In this document: in pieces, positions 8,793 to 19,800 of the stretch
How the letters are laid out: every line of letters starts with the position of its first letter
How positions within the stretch are numbered: the stretch's first letter is position 1
NCBI GenBank assembly: GCA_023269675.1
Contig: JAHFSX010000003.1
Coordinates: 62,001-126,000, forward strand
Length of the DNA stretch: 64,000 nucleotides
Reading direction: 5' to 3'
Origin: Verrucomicrobiota bacterium
GTDB taxonomy: Bacteria > Verrucomicrobiota > Kiritimatiellia > RFP12 > UBA1067
Notes under the pieces: model-generated
Seen by the model: only the letters and a program-made list of their open reading frames with translations
What the model was told of the DNA's origin: nothing
Databases searched by the model: none
Translations under genes and position numbers: made by a program

Positions 8793-9491
8793 ATGTCATC
8801 CGCTTTGTTTTGTGTTCTCGCGCAAGCCGCGCCCCCGGCTGCGCAGGGTCTGTTCGAGAACGCCTTCAGCCTTTTCGACCGCGGCGGGCCGGTCATGTGG
8901 CCGATCCTCTTCTGCTCGCTGATGGCGCTCACCGTCACCTTCGAGCGCCTGTTCGCCTTCTGGAAGTACAACGCCGCCAATTTTTATTTCCGCGCCAAGC
9001 AGAAGACCCTCATCAGCCTGACCCGCGAGGGCTCCTTTGAAGAGGCCATCGCCTGCGCCAAGCGGGCCGATTCGCCGGTCTGCCGCGTGCTGGTGCTGGC
9101 CCTCGAGAACCGCGAGGCCGGCTTTCAGGAGACCTTGGAGGCCGCCTCGCAGCTCGAGCTGGACCGCCTGCGCCGCGGCCTCTCGGTGCTCGACACCACC
9201 ATCACCGTGGCCCCGATGCTCGGCATCCTCGGCACGGTCACCGGCATCATCAACACCTTCAACATGCTCAATGTCTCGGGCATGGAGAACCCCGCCGGCG
9301 CGACCGCCGGCATCGCCGAGGCGCTCATCACCACCGCCGCGGGGCTGATCGTCGCGATCGCCTGCCTCTTCCCCTTCAACTTCCTTGTCTCGCTGCTCAA
9401 ACGCCGCACGACCGAACTGGAGCAGATCACCCACCAGCTCGAACTCGCCTACAACACCGGGGTCGGCAAACAGCCGGGTGTCCCACGGTAG
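8793..9491 (+). CDS. exbB: MotA/TolQ/ExbB proton-channel family protein
   Basis: Inner-membrane proton-channel subunit that energises TonB (or TolA) together with the ExbD and TonB genes that follow. It has 232 aa: a short periplasmic N-terminus, a first membrane helix at about 32-52 (VMWPILFCSLMALTVTFERL), a cytoplasmic loop with a cluster of short helices (about 60-135), and two further helices (about 140-165, TVAPMLGILGTVTGIINTF, and about 175-200, ALITTAAGLIVAIACLFPF). These carry the small-residue motifs of the family. The ATG at 8793 follows AAAGGA. The exbB-exbD-tonB order and strand indicate one operon, though repeats lie between the genes. ExbB is favoured over TolQ because a TonB, not a TolA, follows. 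Confidence 0.92.
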   Translation: MSSALFCVLAQAAPPAAQGLFENAFSLFDRGGPVMWPILFCSLMALTVTFERLFAFWKYNAANFYFRAKQKTLISLTREGSFEEAIACAKRADSPVCRVLVLALENREAGFQETLEAASQLELDRLRRGLSVLDTTITVAPMLGILGTVTGIINTFNMLNVSGMENPAGATAGIAEALITTAAGLIVAIACLFPFNFLVSLLKRRTTELEQITHQLELAYNTGVGKQPGVPR

Positions 9492-9564
9492 GGACGCCTC
9501 CCCGAGGCGTCCGCAAGTCTGGGACCCTCGAAACCGGCGGACGGTTCGGGGAACCGTCCCTACC
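9486..9564. repeat. BIME between exbB and exbD
   Basis: Same two inverted REP units as at 8655-8733: GGTAGGGACGCCTCCCCGAGG, a roughly 20-bp unrelated spacer, then GGACGGTTCGGGGAACCGTC and CTACC. It starts inside the exbB stop region and ends 21 bp before the exbD start, so it lies in the transcript and could stabilise the exbB mRNA end. Confidence 0.85.
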
Positions 9565-9585
9565 CCAACCACGGAGGCCTCCGCC

Positions 9586-9993
9586 ATGCGCCTAAGTTCC
9601 GGCTACGAAGACCGCAAAGCCCGGATGGAGATGATCTCCCTCATGGACGTCATGTTCCTGATCCTGGTCTTTTTCGTCTATTCCGTCTTCTCCATGTCCG
9701 TCCACCGCGGCCTCAAAGTGGACCTGCCCTCCGCCCAGGGCGCGTTCGAAAAGGGCGATCCGACCCTCATCACCCTCACGGCGGACAACGCGCTCTTCCT
9801 GAACAAGCAGCCGATGCCCCTCGATGAGCTCGTGCTGGCCACCGTCAAGATCTGGCGCGACCACGGGACCCCGGTGCTGATCAGCGCGGACAAGGGCGCC
9901 ACCCTCGGCACCGGCATCGAACTCCTCGGCAAACTCAAGAACGGCGGGGTCGAACGCGTCGCCTTCCAGGTGAGCGGAAAGGCAGTGCATTAG
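9586..9993 (+). CDS. exbD: Biopolymer transport protein ExbD/TolR family
   Basis: Second subunit of the proton-driven energising complex: a single N-terminal membrane anchor and a periplasmic domain. It has 135 aa. The anchor (about 18-42, MISLMDVMFLILVFFVYSVF) contains the conserved membrane aspartate (LMDVMF) needed for proton coupling. The periplasmic part contains the usual DLPSAQG and TADNALFLNKQP segments. I start it at the ATG at 9586, which has GGAGG eight bases upstream; the longer track ORF (from 9385) overlaps exbB and the BIME and has no homology there. It lies between exbB and tonB. Confidence 0.92.
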   Translation: MRLSSGYEDRKARMEMISLMDVMFLILVFFVYSVFSMSVHRGLKVDLPSAQGAFEKGDPTLITLTADNALFLNKQPMPLDELVLATVKIWRDHGTPVLISADKGATLGTGIELLGKLKNGGVERVAFQVSGKAVH

Positions 9994-10084
9994 TTCGTTA
10001 GTTCATTAGTGCGAGAATGCCTTATTTTGGACAAAAAAAGAGCACATGGACTACGACAACTAACGAACTAATGAACTAACGAAC
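9993..10084. repeat. Perfect 18-bp inverted repeat between exbD and tonB (ttagttcgttagttcatt words)
   Basis: GTTCGTTAGTTCATTAGT (9993-10010) and its exact reverse complement (10067-10084) flank about 56 bp. The arms are themselves degenerate repeats of a gttagttc word. The left arm touches the exbD stop codon and the right arm ends eight bases before the tonB start, replacing any visible ribosome-binding site. Confidence 0.85.
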
Positions 10085-10091
10085 TTCCCCC

Positions 10092-10850
10092 ATGAACTTC
10101 TTCGACCACCTCATCAGTTTCCTGCTGGCCGTGCTGCTGCACGTGCTGGTGCTGCTGGTCGTGGGGAACCGGAGCCTGCACAACGCCATGGCCGCGGCCG
10201 CCGCGCCGGAGCTGGAGGTGACGTCCGTCGAGCTGACACTCGCGGAGGCGGAGACCGCGGCACCGGCAGCCCAGAAGACGGAGGACAGAGGACAGAGGAC
10301 AGAAGTTCCCGAACTCAAGCTACCCGAGCCCGTCGCGCCCGCACCGGCCGAAGAGATGCCTGACAAACCCGATTTCACCGAGGCGCTGACCCCGCCGCCC
10401 GAGCTTCAACCGCAACCCTCGCCGGTCGTCACCCCCCCCGCCAAGGTCCCCGACATCGCGCCGTCCGCCGGCCGCCGGCCGCCGGCCTCATCGCCCGCGC
10501 CCACGCCCGCCGTCCCGCAGGCCACGATTCAGCCGGCCGGCAGCGGGGGAGGCGGCGGCGCGACCGGGCGCGTGGACGCCCACCCCTCGCTGGAACGGGC
10601 GATCAAGCCCACCTACCCCATCGGCTCGCGCCGCCGCGGCGAGGAAGGCACCGTGATTCTCGACGTGACCGTCGGGCCCGACGGCCACGCGACCCAAGTC
10701 GCGCGGGTCTCCTCGAGCGGATTCCCGGAGCTCGACCGGGCCGCCGAACGCGCCGCGGCCCAGGCGCGCTTCAAACCCGGCACCCGCGACGGCAAGTCCG
10801 TCGAATCGGCCGCACGCCTCACCCTGATCTTCCGGCTGCGGGACCAGTAA
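10092..10850 (+). CDS. tonB: TonB energy-transducing protein
   Basis: Links the ExbBD motor in the inner membrane to TonB-dependent outer-membrane receptors. It has 252 aa. A membrane anchor (about 8-28, ISFLLAVLLHVLVLLVVG) with the family's His is followed by a long Pro/Ala/Glu-rich periplasm-spanning linker (about 50-165). The C-terminal TonB domain (about 168-252) has PTYPIGSRRRGEEGTVILDV, GFPELDRAA and ARFKPG. The linker contains an in-frame run from a ggacagaggacag word repeat, reading TEDRGQRTE. The start ATG has no SD, only a C-rich stretch after a hairpin arm. No receptor gene is in the window. Confidence 0.92.
   Translation: MNFFDHLISFLLAVLLHVLVLLVVGNRSLHNAMAAAAAPELEVTSVELTLAEAETAAPAAQKTEDRGQRTEVPELKLPEPVAPAPAEEMPDKPDFTEALTPPPELQPQPSPVVTPPAKVPDIAPSAGRRPPASSPAPTPAVPQATIQPAGSGGGGGATGRVDAHPSLERAIKPTYPIGSRRRGEEGTVILDVTVGPDGHATQVARVSSSGFPELDRAAERAAAQARFKPGTRDGKSVESAARLTLIFRLRDQ
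10273..10305. repeat. In-frame ggacagaggacag word repeat inside tonB
   Basis: Three near-tandem copies of a gaggacag word. The remaining tonB linker is Pro/Ala rich, so this charged stretch looks inserted. It is a coding counterpart of the intergenic degenerate-word repeats. Confidence 0.6.
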
Positions 10851-11057
10851 CACCATCGGCGGATATTAGTGGGACTTTATCCGGCAGGGCGTGCGCTTCC
10901 GCGCCGCCGCCGATCGCTCACTGTCGGAGGCACGGAGTGCTCGCCAGAGCTTCGCACTCACCGTCTGCATTCCCTTGCCGTCTAGGCATAGAAGACGGAA
11001 ACACCAACAAAACCCGCACTCCAAAAAATCATGCACCTGACCGCAGCTGCCGCAAGG

Positions 11058-13556
11058 TCAGAACTCGAAAAGGGTCAGCTGGCCGGGGATGTCTGAGCTC
11101 TTCTTCTTGTGGCGCTTGGCGAGTTTCGGGATGCCGGACTCCAGCTCGCCCTCCTCGAGGTTGGCGAGGATCTCGCCCGAGCGCTCGATGACGTCGTCGG
11201 GCATGCCCGCCAGCCGCGCCACGTGGATGCCGTAGCTCTTGTCCGCCGTGCCGGGCGCGATGCGCCGCAGGAACACCACGCTGTTGCCGTGCTCGCGCAC
11301 CTGCACCGTGTAGTTTTTCACGCCGCTCAGCGTCACTGACAGGTCGGTGAGCTCGTGGTAGTGCGTGGCGAAGAGGGTCTTGGCCTTGACGCGCGCCGTG
11401 TTGTGCAGATACTCCGCCACCGCCCACGCGATGCTGATGCCGTCGAAGGTGCTGGTGCCGCGCCCGATCTCGTCGAGCACGATCAGGCTCTGGGCCGTGG
11501 CGTTGTTCAGGATGTTGGCGGTCTCCTGCATCTCCACCATGAAGGTGCTGCGGCCGCGCGCGAGGTCGTCGGCCGCCCCCACGCGCGTGAACACGCGGTC
11601 GAGCAGCCCGATCTTGGCCGCGCGCGCCGGCACGAACGAGCCGATGTGCGCCATGATCGCGATCAGCGCCACCTGGCGGATGTAGGTGGACTTGCCGGCC
11701 ATGTTCGGGCCCGTGATGAGCATGATCTGGTTGCGGCGGCAGTCCAGCAGCGTGTCGTTCGGCACGAACTGCTCGGCGCCGGGCAGCTGCTCGATCACCG
11801 GATGCCGCCCGTCGCGGATCTCCAGCGTGTCGTCCGCCACGATCTGCGGGCGGACGTAACCCAGCGCCAGCGCGCGGTCCGCGAGCGAGGCGAGCGCGTC
11901 GAGCTGCGCCAGCGCGTCAGCCGTCTCCTGGATCAGCGACGTCTGCGCGACCACCTGCTCGCGGATCGCGTTGAACAGCTCGAACTCCATCGCGGTGGAG
12001 CGCTCCTGCGCGCCGAAAATCTTCCCCTCGTACTCCTTGAGCTCGGGCGTGATGTAGCGCTCCGCCCCGACCAGCGTCTGGCGGCGCTCGTACTCCGGCG
12101 GCACCGCGCCCGCCTGGCCCTTGGAAACCTCGATGTAGAAGCCGAACACCCGGTTGTGGCGCACCTTGAGCGTCTTGATGCCGGTGCGCTCCTGCTCGGA
12201 AGCCTGATACTTCGCGAGCCAGGCATGACCCTCGGAGGCGAGGGCGCACAGCTCGTCCAGCTCCGCGTTGTAGCCGGGCCGGATGATGCCGCCGTCCTTG
12301 AGCCCGACCGCCGGCGTGTCGGCGATCGCGGCCCCGATCAGATCGACCAGCTCCGGCAGCGGGTGCAGGCGCGTCGCGACGTCGCGCAGCAGCGCGTCCT
12401 CCGTGCGCTCCATGCGGTCGCGGAGGGCCGGCACCGGCCACAGCGAACCTGCCAGCGCCTTGACGTCACGCGCGTTGCCGCGGCCCGTGCCGATGCGGGC
12501 GATCAGCCGCTCCAGGTCGCGCACGCCGGTGAGCTTCTCGCGCAGGTCGTTCAGGAGCAGGCGCTGCTTGGTGAAGCACTCCACCGTATCGAGCCGCGCC
12601 CCGATGGCGGCGGCCTGCCGCAGGGGGCGCAGCAGCCACGAACGCAGCAGGCGCGCGCCCATGGGCGTCTGGGTGTTGTTCAGCACGCCGAGCAGGGTCA
12701 CCCCCGGCGTCTTGCCGCGCTGGGGGATCAGGTCGAGGTTCACGCAAGTGCTCTCGTCCAGCATCAGGAACTCGTGCGCGTGGCGCACCTGCATGGAGCG
12801 GATGTGGCCGACGTTGTGGTGCAGCTCCTCGCTGACGTAGTGGATCAGCGCGCCCGCGGGGCAGACCAGCGCGGGCTGGCCCTCGCAGCCGTACCCTTCG
12901 AGCGAATGCACGCCGAAATGGCGCAGCAGGCGGTCGCAGGCGCAGTCGTATTCGAACGTCCAGTCATCGGTCTCCGTGAGCGCGCCCGCCGCGCCTTCGG
13001 CCAGCAGCGCCGCCAGGCGGGGGTCGGCGCGCTGCTCGCGGCCGACGAGGCACTCGCTCGGGGCGTAGCGCCGCAGGTGCTCCGCCAGGGCGGCGGCGTC
13101 GGCGACCTCCTCGACCATGAACGCGCCGGTGGAGAGGTCCAGCAGGGCGAGGCCGAGCCCTTTGCCCGCATAGACGGCCGCGAGATAGTTGTTGCGGGCC
13201 GCGTCGAGGATGTCGTCCTCGGTGACGGTGCCGGGGGTGACCACGCGGGTGACCTCGCGGCGCACGATGCCCTTGGCCTGGGCGGGGTCCTCGACCTGGT
13301 CGCAGATCGCGGCCTTCCTGCCCGCGCGGATGAGCTTGGCGAGGTAGGAGTCGAGGGCGTGATAGGGCACGCCGCACATGGGCGTGCCGCCGCGCTGGGT
13401 CAGCGCCACACCCAGGATGGGGGCGGCGGCGCGCGCGTCATCGAAAAACATCTCGTAGAAATCCCCGAGCCGGAACAGCAGGATCACGCCTTCCGGCAGC
13501 TCGGCCTTGATGCGCCGGTACTGCCGCATCATCGGGGTCAGCTCTTCTCCAGCCAT
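11058..13556 (-). CDS. mutS: DNA mismatch repair protein MutS
   Basis: Recognises mismatches and small loops and starts repair as an ATP-driven sliding clamp. It has 832 aa against 853 in E. coli. The mismatch-binding domain has the Phe-x-Glu wedge in LGDFYEMFFDDARA (about 32-40). Connector, lever and clamp domains follow. The ATPase domain has Walker A LITGPNMAGKSTYIRQ (about 610-625), Walker B LIVLDEIGRGTSTFDG (about 690) and FATHYHELTDL. I chose the ATG at 13556 (MAGEELTPMMRQYRRIK), which follows AGGAGAGAG; the track's extra 27 residues are unconserved. No mutL is nearby. The gene stands alone between tonB and the giant adhesin gene. Confidence 0.97.
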   Translation of the reverse strand: MAGEELTPMMRQYRRIKAELPEGVILLFRLGDFYEMFFDDARAAAPILGVALTQRGGTPMCGVPYHALDSYLAKLIRAGRKAAICDQVEDPAQAKGIVRREVTRVVTPGTVTEDDILDAARNNYLAAVYAGKGLGLALLDLSTGAFMVEEVADAAALAEHLRRYAPSECLVGREQRADPRLAALLAEGAAGALTETDDWTFEYDCACDRLLRHFGVHSLEGYGCEGQPALVCPAGALIHYVSEELHHNVGHIRSMQVRHAHEFLMLDESTCVNLDLIPQRGKTPGVTLLGVLNNTQTPMGARLLRSWLLRPLRQAAAIGARLDTVECFTKQRLLLNDLREKLTGVRDLERLIARIGTGRGNARDVKALAGSLWPVPALRDRMERTEDALLRDVATRLHPLPELVDLIGAAIADTPAVGLKDGGIIRPGYNAELDELCALASEGHAWLAKYQASEQERTGIKTLKVRHNRVFGFYIEVSKGQAGAVPPEYERRQTLVGAERYITPELKEYEGKIFGAQERSTAMEFELFNAIREQVVAQTSLIQETADALAQLDALASLADRALALGYVRPQIVADDTLEIRDGRHPVIEQLPGAEQFVPNDTLLDCRRNQIMLITGPNMAGKSTYIRQVALIAIMAHIGSFVPARAAKIGLLDRVFTRVGAADDLARGRSTFMVEMQETANILNNATAQSLIVLDEIGRGTSTFDGISIAWAVAEYLHNTARVKAKTLFATHYHELTDLSVTLSGVKNYTVQVREHGNSVVFLRRIAPGTADKSYGIHVARLAGMPDDVIERSGEILANLEEGELESGIPKLAKRHKKKSSDIPGQLTLFEF

Positions 13557-13579
13557 GTGAGACTCTCTCCTGAAAGACA

Positions 13580-13632
13580 AGCGGTTTAGGCTGAAAGCTG
13601 TTGGAGACACCTTCTGCCTGCCCGCCACCCTA
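13580..13632. repeat. Degenerate-word repeat upstream of mutS
   Basis: ggtttaggctgaaagctg and, after a spacer, ccaccctaaac form a short imperfect inverted repeat of the same word style as 8583-8622 (ggctgtaggctgttagg). Confidence 0.45.
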
Positions 13633-13759
13633 AACAATCACCGTTGGGCAGGAGTTTCGCACGTCGCACCGCGTGCGTCAATACCGGAGACGGCCACTGA
13701 TAAGGAGCGCGGCGCGGCGGCGCCGCTTGCACGCGGCGCCACACATTTCGCCTCACTCC

Positions 13760-13810
13760 AGGCGGACTGAAGTCCGCCGGACGCAAAGCGGCACTGAAGT
13801 GCCGCACTCC
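13760..13810. repeat. Two hairpins of the ACTGAAGT-centred type
   Basis: GGCGGACT-GA-AGTCCGCC and GCGGCACT-GA-AGTGCCGC, two perfect 8-bp stems with the same centre, separated by nine bases. They sit just downstream of the giant adhesin gene and may serve as its transcript end. Confidence 0.75.
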
Positions 13811-13831
13811 CAAAATGCCGGCTCACCCGCG

Positions 13832-16800
13832 TCAGCGCAAGAGAAGGACGGTGCCGCGGGCCGAGATGAAGTTCAGGACCACCTCGTGGTCGGCCGCCGT
13901 GATGCTGGCGACGAAGCCGGTGCGGCCCGCGTTGGCGAAGGTCCAGTTGGCGAAGTTGGCCGCCCCCTCGATCGTGTCGTAGCGCATCAGCACCGTGCGG
14001 AACGGGCCGGTGACCGGGTCGCCCGCCACGCGTCCGAAGTCCAGCACGCCCGCGCCGTCGACCTTCAGGCGGCCGACCTGCAGCTCGTCGCTGAGCGTAG
14101 GCGACCAGGTCCAGGCGTAGACCGTGTTGGTGCCGAAGGTCACGGCATCCGCCATCAGCGAGGCTCCGGCCGGCGCGTTGGTGCTGTCGCCCGGCGACAC
14201 GCGGCCGCGCACGGTGAGCGCGCCGGACACGTAGCCCTCGCCGGAGAAGTCGCGCACCTCGGCCGCACCGCCCTGCAGCGCGATCACGGCGTTCTCGGCC
14301 ACGCGCAGGCTCGGCAGCGCCGGCGCGCCGGCGATCAGCGCCTGCACCTCAGCCTGCGACAGCGCCCGGCTGTAGACCTGAATGTCGTCCAGCCGGCCCT
14401 GGAACATACCGGCCGTTTCGGACAGCGAATAGGCACCGAAAGCGAAACCCGGCTGTCCCGCCGAACGCGCCGGCGAGAAGCGGAAGGTGTTGCCCGGATC
14501 GGCCGGCGTGCAGACCTGCACGCCGTTCTGATAGATCGTCACGCCCTGACGGCTGACCGCCACCGCCACGTGGACCCAGTTACTGAGCGGAAGATCGACC
14601 GTGGAGTCGCGCGAAACCCACGAGCCTGTCGCGCCGACGCCCATGTAGCGGATCCGCTTGTTGCCGGTGCCCGAAATACGGATCATGTTCTCGTACGGAC
14701 CGTTCGCGTCGCTGTTCAGGCGCGTCGTGAAGAAGGTCTGCACCTTAAAATCGGTCGCATAGGCATCCAGCCAGATCCATGTGGCGAACGTAAAGTTGGT
14801 CACGTCGCCCATGGCCGCGTCATACGGCACGCGTGCCGTTGTGTTCCCCGCCAGCCACAGCGCCGAGAGGCCGTTGGTGCCCGGGCCCAGGGTCAGGGCG
14901 CTGCCGGCCAGCGAGCCGTAGCGGCCGTTTCCTGAGGAGTCGTGGAGCGGACCGTTCTCGAAGCTGTAACGCGCGAGCAGGTTGCTCGGGAAGCTCTGGC
15001 GGGCGGGCGCCGCCAACGCCGCGCTCAGCGTTCCGCCCCGCACGTCCACCGTGCCGTCCCAGCGCAGCGGCTGCGTCAGGGTCAGCTGACCCGCTCCGGC
15101 TTTGGCCAGACTGCCGCCCGGCACGTCGGAACCCACGGGCAGCGCCAGCGTGACATCGTTGCCGGCGGTCTCGAACGTGCCGCCCGCCGGGCTCACGTAG
15201 AGCTGCCGCAGGCCGTACAGATAATCGTTGGAGATCACGCCCTGCATGCCCGCACCGGACATGACCAGCGTGCCGTTGTCCAGCGCGAGCTTGGTCCAGC
15301 CGACCGCATACGCGTTGGTCGTGGGCGGCAGGCGCAGCGTGGCCCCGGCCGGAGAACCGTTGCCGACCGCCACCGCGTTGTCGCGGCCGGCGCTGTTGTC
15401 GCCGTTCCAGTTCCAACTGCCGGTGACGTCCAGCACTCCGCCGCCGGTGACGTTCACGCGCCCGTAACTGCCGTTGTAGCTTGCCCCGCCGTTTTGATAC
15501 CCGAGGCTGACACGGCCGAGCTGCGCCTGTCCGCCCTCGACGGACAACGCGGCCGGGCCGCGCACGCCGACGTTGAACCACGTGGCCTGCGGCATGGTCA
15601 CCGAGCCGCCGGGACGCACGGTGAAGCGGTCCTCGACGCCCGGGCCCCACGTGCGCAGGCAGACCGCGTCATAGTTGCCGGTGAAATCCAGCGCGCCGTC
15701 AACCACCACCGCATTGGTGCCGTATGCCATGTAGATGCCGGAGACGACCGCACGCGCGCCCGCGTCGATCGCCAAGGTGCGGCCGCGGCTGTTGTCGTTG
15801 TCCATCTTGACGCTGTCGCGGATCACGTTGCCGAAACGGTAGCCCGAGCCGGCCGCGATGCGCGTCACGCCCTCGTACAGGCTGATCCGGTAGTTGTCGT
15901 TGGTGGCGTTGGCGCGACCGGTGAGCGTCAGCTCGCCCGCGCCTTGCTTGTACAGCGTCGCCGTGGTCTGGTATTGGAGTTCGCCGCCCAGCGCCAGGCG
16001 CGCCTGCGGATCCACAATCACCACCGCCTGGGAGGAACGCAGGGCGACAGGATTCGCCAGCACGCTCGCGGCCGAGCCGACGGCGCGCAGGAACGACCCG
16101 TCGGCATCAAACGACAGCGTTCCCGCGCCGGCCGTGGCGCCGTTGGTCAGGATGACCGTTCCGCTCGTCAGGCGCAGATCGCCCGCGAAGCTGTTGGTCG
16201 CGCCCAGAACCAGATCGCCGCCGTTCATCTTGACCAGGTCGCCCGTGCCGGAGACAGCCCCCGCCAGCGTCAGGCCCATGCCCGTAATCGGTTTGACATT
16301 CAAGCCGCCCCGCAGCGCCAACGGCGCGGTGATGCGGTGCCGGCCCTTTTCGACCTGTGCCACGGCCGGACCCGCCACGTTGGTCAGCGTCATCACGCTG
16401 GTCCCGTCGGCCGCGACCGTGTAGACGTTGGTGTTATTGAAATAGAGCAGCCCCAGCGTCGTGTCCTGATCCAGCCGGACCGCGGCGTCCGCCGCGATCG
16501 CCGAATCGAACCGCACGCCCGCCCCGGCCTCGCCCGCGCCGGGCGCAGACGCCCACTTGCCGCTGTCACTCCAGTCGCCGCCGCCCGCGGCCGACCAGAC
16601 GTGCGCGCCCGCGGCAGCTGCCGCGACCTCCAGCCAGAGCGTCTGACCCGACACGCTGAAGGTGTACTGCTTGCCGTATTGCGGGTTCGCGACGCTGAAG
16701 GCCGCGGGATCGGGGTCGGCGCCGGTGTAGCGGATCAGCGCGTAGCGGTTGTTCCCCACGATATTGTCCGTCAGGCTGCTCTGCCAGTAGAGGCGGAACG

Positions 16801-19800
16801 CGGCATGGTGCGCCGTCAGCGCGCCGTTGACCGCGAGCTGGTCGTTGGTGGCGGATCCGGAGTCCACACCGAACTCGAGCTCCGCGGGCGTGGTCTCGGC
16901 CGCGTCGCCGAGGGTCAGGCCGCTGACGGCGACCGTTTTCACGGCCGCATTGTTGAGCGCCAGCCGCGCGCCGGGCGCGACGGTGAGGGCCGTCGCGCCG
17001 GGCAACGCGCCCGAGACCTTCAGCACGCCGTTGGAAACCCCGGTCGGCCCCGTATAGGCCATGGTGCCGGCCACGTACAGGGTACCCGTACCCGACTTGA
17101 CCAGCCCGCCATCCGTGACATCCGCGCCGCTCAGGGCCTGCGACAGAAAGTAGACGCCCGCGAGGGAGGTGTCGATGACCGCAGGCAGCGCGCCGATTTT
17201 CGCGGCGTCCAGCCCGCCCAGCGTGCCGCTGACCGCGCGCGGGCGGAACACACCGCCGTTAAAGGTGACGCGCGCGAAGCCGGAGGTGTTCCCCTTGACG
17301 ATGTTGTTGGCGGTCAGCGTGCCGCCCGCCAGCTCGACTGTGCCGGTGGAACCCGCGCCGTTCGCGCCCAGCGACACCTCTTTGGCGATGTCCGCCATGC
17401 CAGCGCTCACGCGCAGCACGCCCTCGCCCAAGGTCGAGCCGAGGCGCAGCTGCTGGGAGCCGGTCTGCTGCAGCGTGCCGCCGTTGACCCACACGGTCGA
17501 AACGCCGCCCGCCGCCTCGTTCACGTAGACCGCGTTCTGCAGGAGACAGGTGCCGCCCTGGATCTCCAGCACCGGCCGGCCCGTGTAGCCCGCGAAGCCC
17601 GCCGCGCCGCCCATCGAAAGGCTGTCTGCGACAAGAAGCCCGTCCTGGACCAGCAGCCGCGAAGCGCGTCCGCCCGGCGCCGTCACCGTCGTGCCGTTGC
17701 TGCGGCCGATGCCGATCCAGCCGGTGGCGACCGTGGTGCCGCCCGCGATCACCAGCTCGCCGGCGGTCTCGGCATCCGCCCCGGCCGTCGTGTTGAGACC
17801 GACGAGCAGGCGCCCGGCAATCGTGTTGGTCTGGCCCGCCGCGCCCAGAATCACGCGGCCCTGCGCCACGTTGAACGCGCCGAAGCCCGCCGCGGGGCCG
17901 TCGCCGTCGGCGCCGGTGGAGGCGAGCCCGGCCTGGTCGGCGCTGTCGAACCGGCCGAGCTGGTTGCTGTTGGCGCCGGCAAAGGTCACCGTGCCCGCGC
18001 CGCGCTTGAAGAACGCGCCGGAGAGGGTCGAGACCGGCCCGCTCAGGGTCAGGTCGCCCTCGGCGCGAAGCACCGCCGCGTTGGTGCCGGAGGCGATCGT
18101 GACCGCCTGCGCCGTGGCTCCGGAGGTGCCGGTGAAGGCCAGGGTGCCGCGCCCCAGCGCGAGCGCGCCGGCCGGAACTTCGGTCACGCTCAGCGAGCCT
18201 CCGTCGGAGAAGGTCGTTCCCGTGTAGCCGTCGGCTGCGGTACCCAGCGTCACCGTGCCCGCGCCGGCCTTGGTCAGCCCGCCCGCGCCCGTCACGGCCG
18301 CGTCCAGCGCCAGGGTCTGCCCCAGCGCGGAGCGGAAGGTGCCGCCCGCCGCGCCCAGGGTCACGGCCGAGGCCAGAGTTCCGGAAGAGCCGACGGTCAG
18401 ATCGCCGTTGTCCAGCGTCAGGGCGGCGCCGCCCAGCGAGTCGACGCCCGGTACGGTCAGCCGGGAACCGCCGCGCACCGCGGTGGGCGTGGCGTTGGTG
18501 CCGTCCAGCGTCAAGAGGCCGCCGCCGTCCACGGTCAGGCTGCCGCCGCCGGTAACCTGGCCGGTCACGCGCAGCGAGGCCGCGGGCGCGAGGGTAGCGA
18601 CCGTGTCCCCGTCGAGCGTCAGCGGTGATGCCAGCGTATGGCTGCCCTGCGCCACAGTCAGCGGCGCGCCTGCCGCGAAGCTCACGGCCGCGCCGGCCAA
18701 GGTGTAGCGGTAGGTGTGGTCGAAGATCATCGCGGAGACCGAGACCGGAGCGTCCACATTCACGGTGGCGTCGGCGGTCAGCGCGTTGCCGAACCGCACT
18801 TGCCCGGCCGCTCCCGGCGCCTGCGGCCACCAGTTGCCGGCCACGCTCCAGTCGCCCGCGCCGCTGTTCTGCCAGACCGACTGGCCCGGGTTGTAGGCGA
18901 CCTGCACGTCGATGGTCTGATTGCCTTCATTGACCACGAACACGCCGGTGGCGCCGAAGCACTCGGGGGCCAGGGTCCAGCCGCTCACGTCGGGCGGCGT
19001 GCCCGCGTAGCTGAAGATCGGATAGGTGCCGGCGCGCGTGACAGTCTGGGCGCCGCCGCGGTTGTACAGGGCGATGACGAGCGGGCCGACGCCCGCGCCG
19101 GCCGGCAGCTGGATCCGGTCGCAGTCGCCGCTGTCCGGCGCGACCTCCAGATCCAGACGCGCGCCCGCCGCCAACGTGGCCGCGGTCAGCGTCAGGCTGT
19201 CGAACGCGCCGTTACGCAGGCTGAAGGCCGTATTCGCTGAAAGGGTCAGCCCGGTGGTCGCCACGGCCGAGGCGAAGCGCAGCGCGCCGGCCTCCACGGC
19301 CGTGGTGCCGGTGAAGGCGCAGGGGCCGGTGAGCGTCAGGGTTCCCGCGCCGCGCTTGATCAGACCGCCGGCGGTGGCGCCCACGCGTTCCAGCGCCTGG
19401 GTGATGGTGACGGTGTTGCCGAGCGTGTCGATGACCGCGCCGCCCTGGTCCACGTAGAGGGCCTTGAGCCCGTTCAGGTAGTTGTCGAGGCTCGTGGCGA
19501 AGCCGACGTTGCTGCCGAGGCCGCGCAGGGCCAGGGTGCCGCCGTTAAGGGTCAGCTCGGTGCGGTTCGTGACCGCGGACACCGAGTTGAGGGTGGCGGG
19601 CAGGCGCAGCGTGCCGCCGTTGAGGAAGGTGCGGTTCCAGCGCGACGGGTTGATGTCGCCCATCCAGTTCCAGGCGCCGGTCACGTCCAGCAGGCCGCCG
19701 TTGACCTCCACGCGCGAGTGCGCGGCGCTGGCGGAGTCGAAGGTGATGTCCGCGCGCACGCCCAACGACAGGCGGCCGACCGTGGCCGCGCCGCCGTTGA

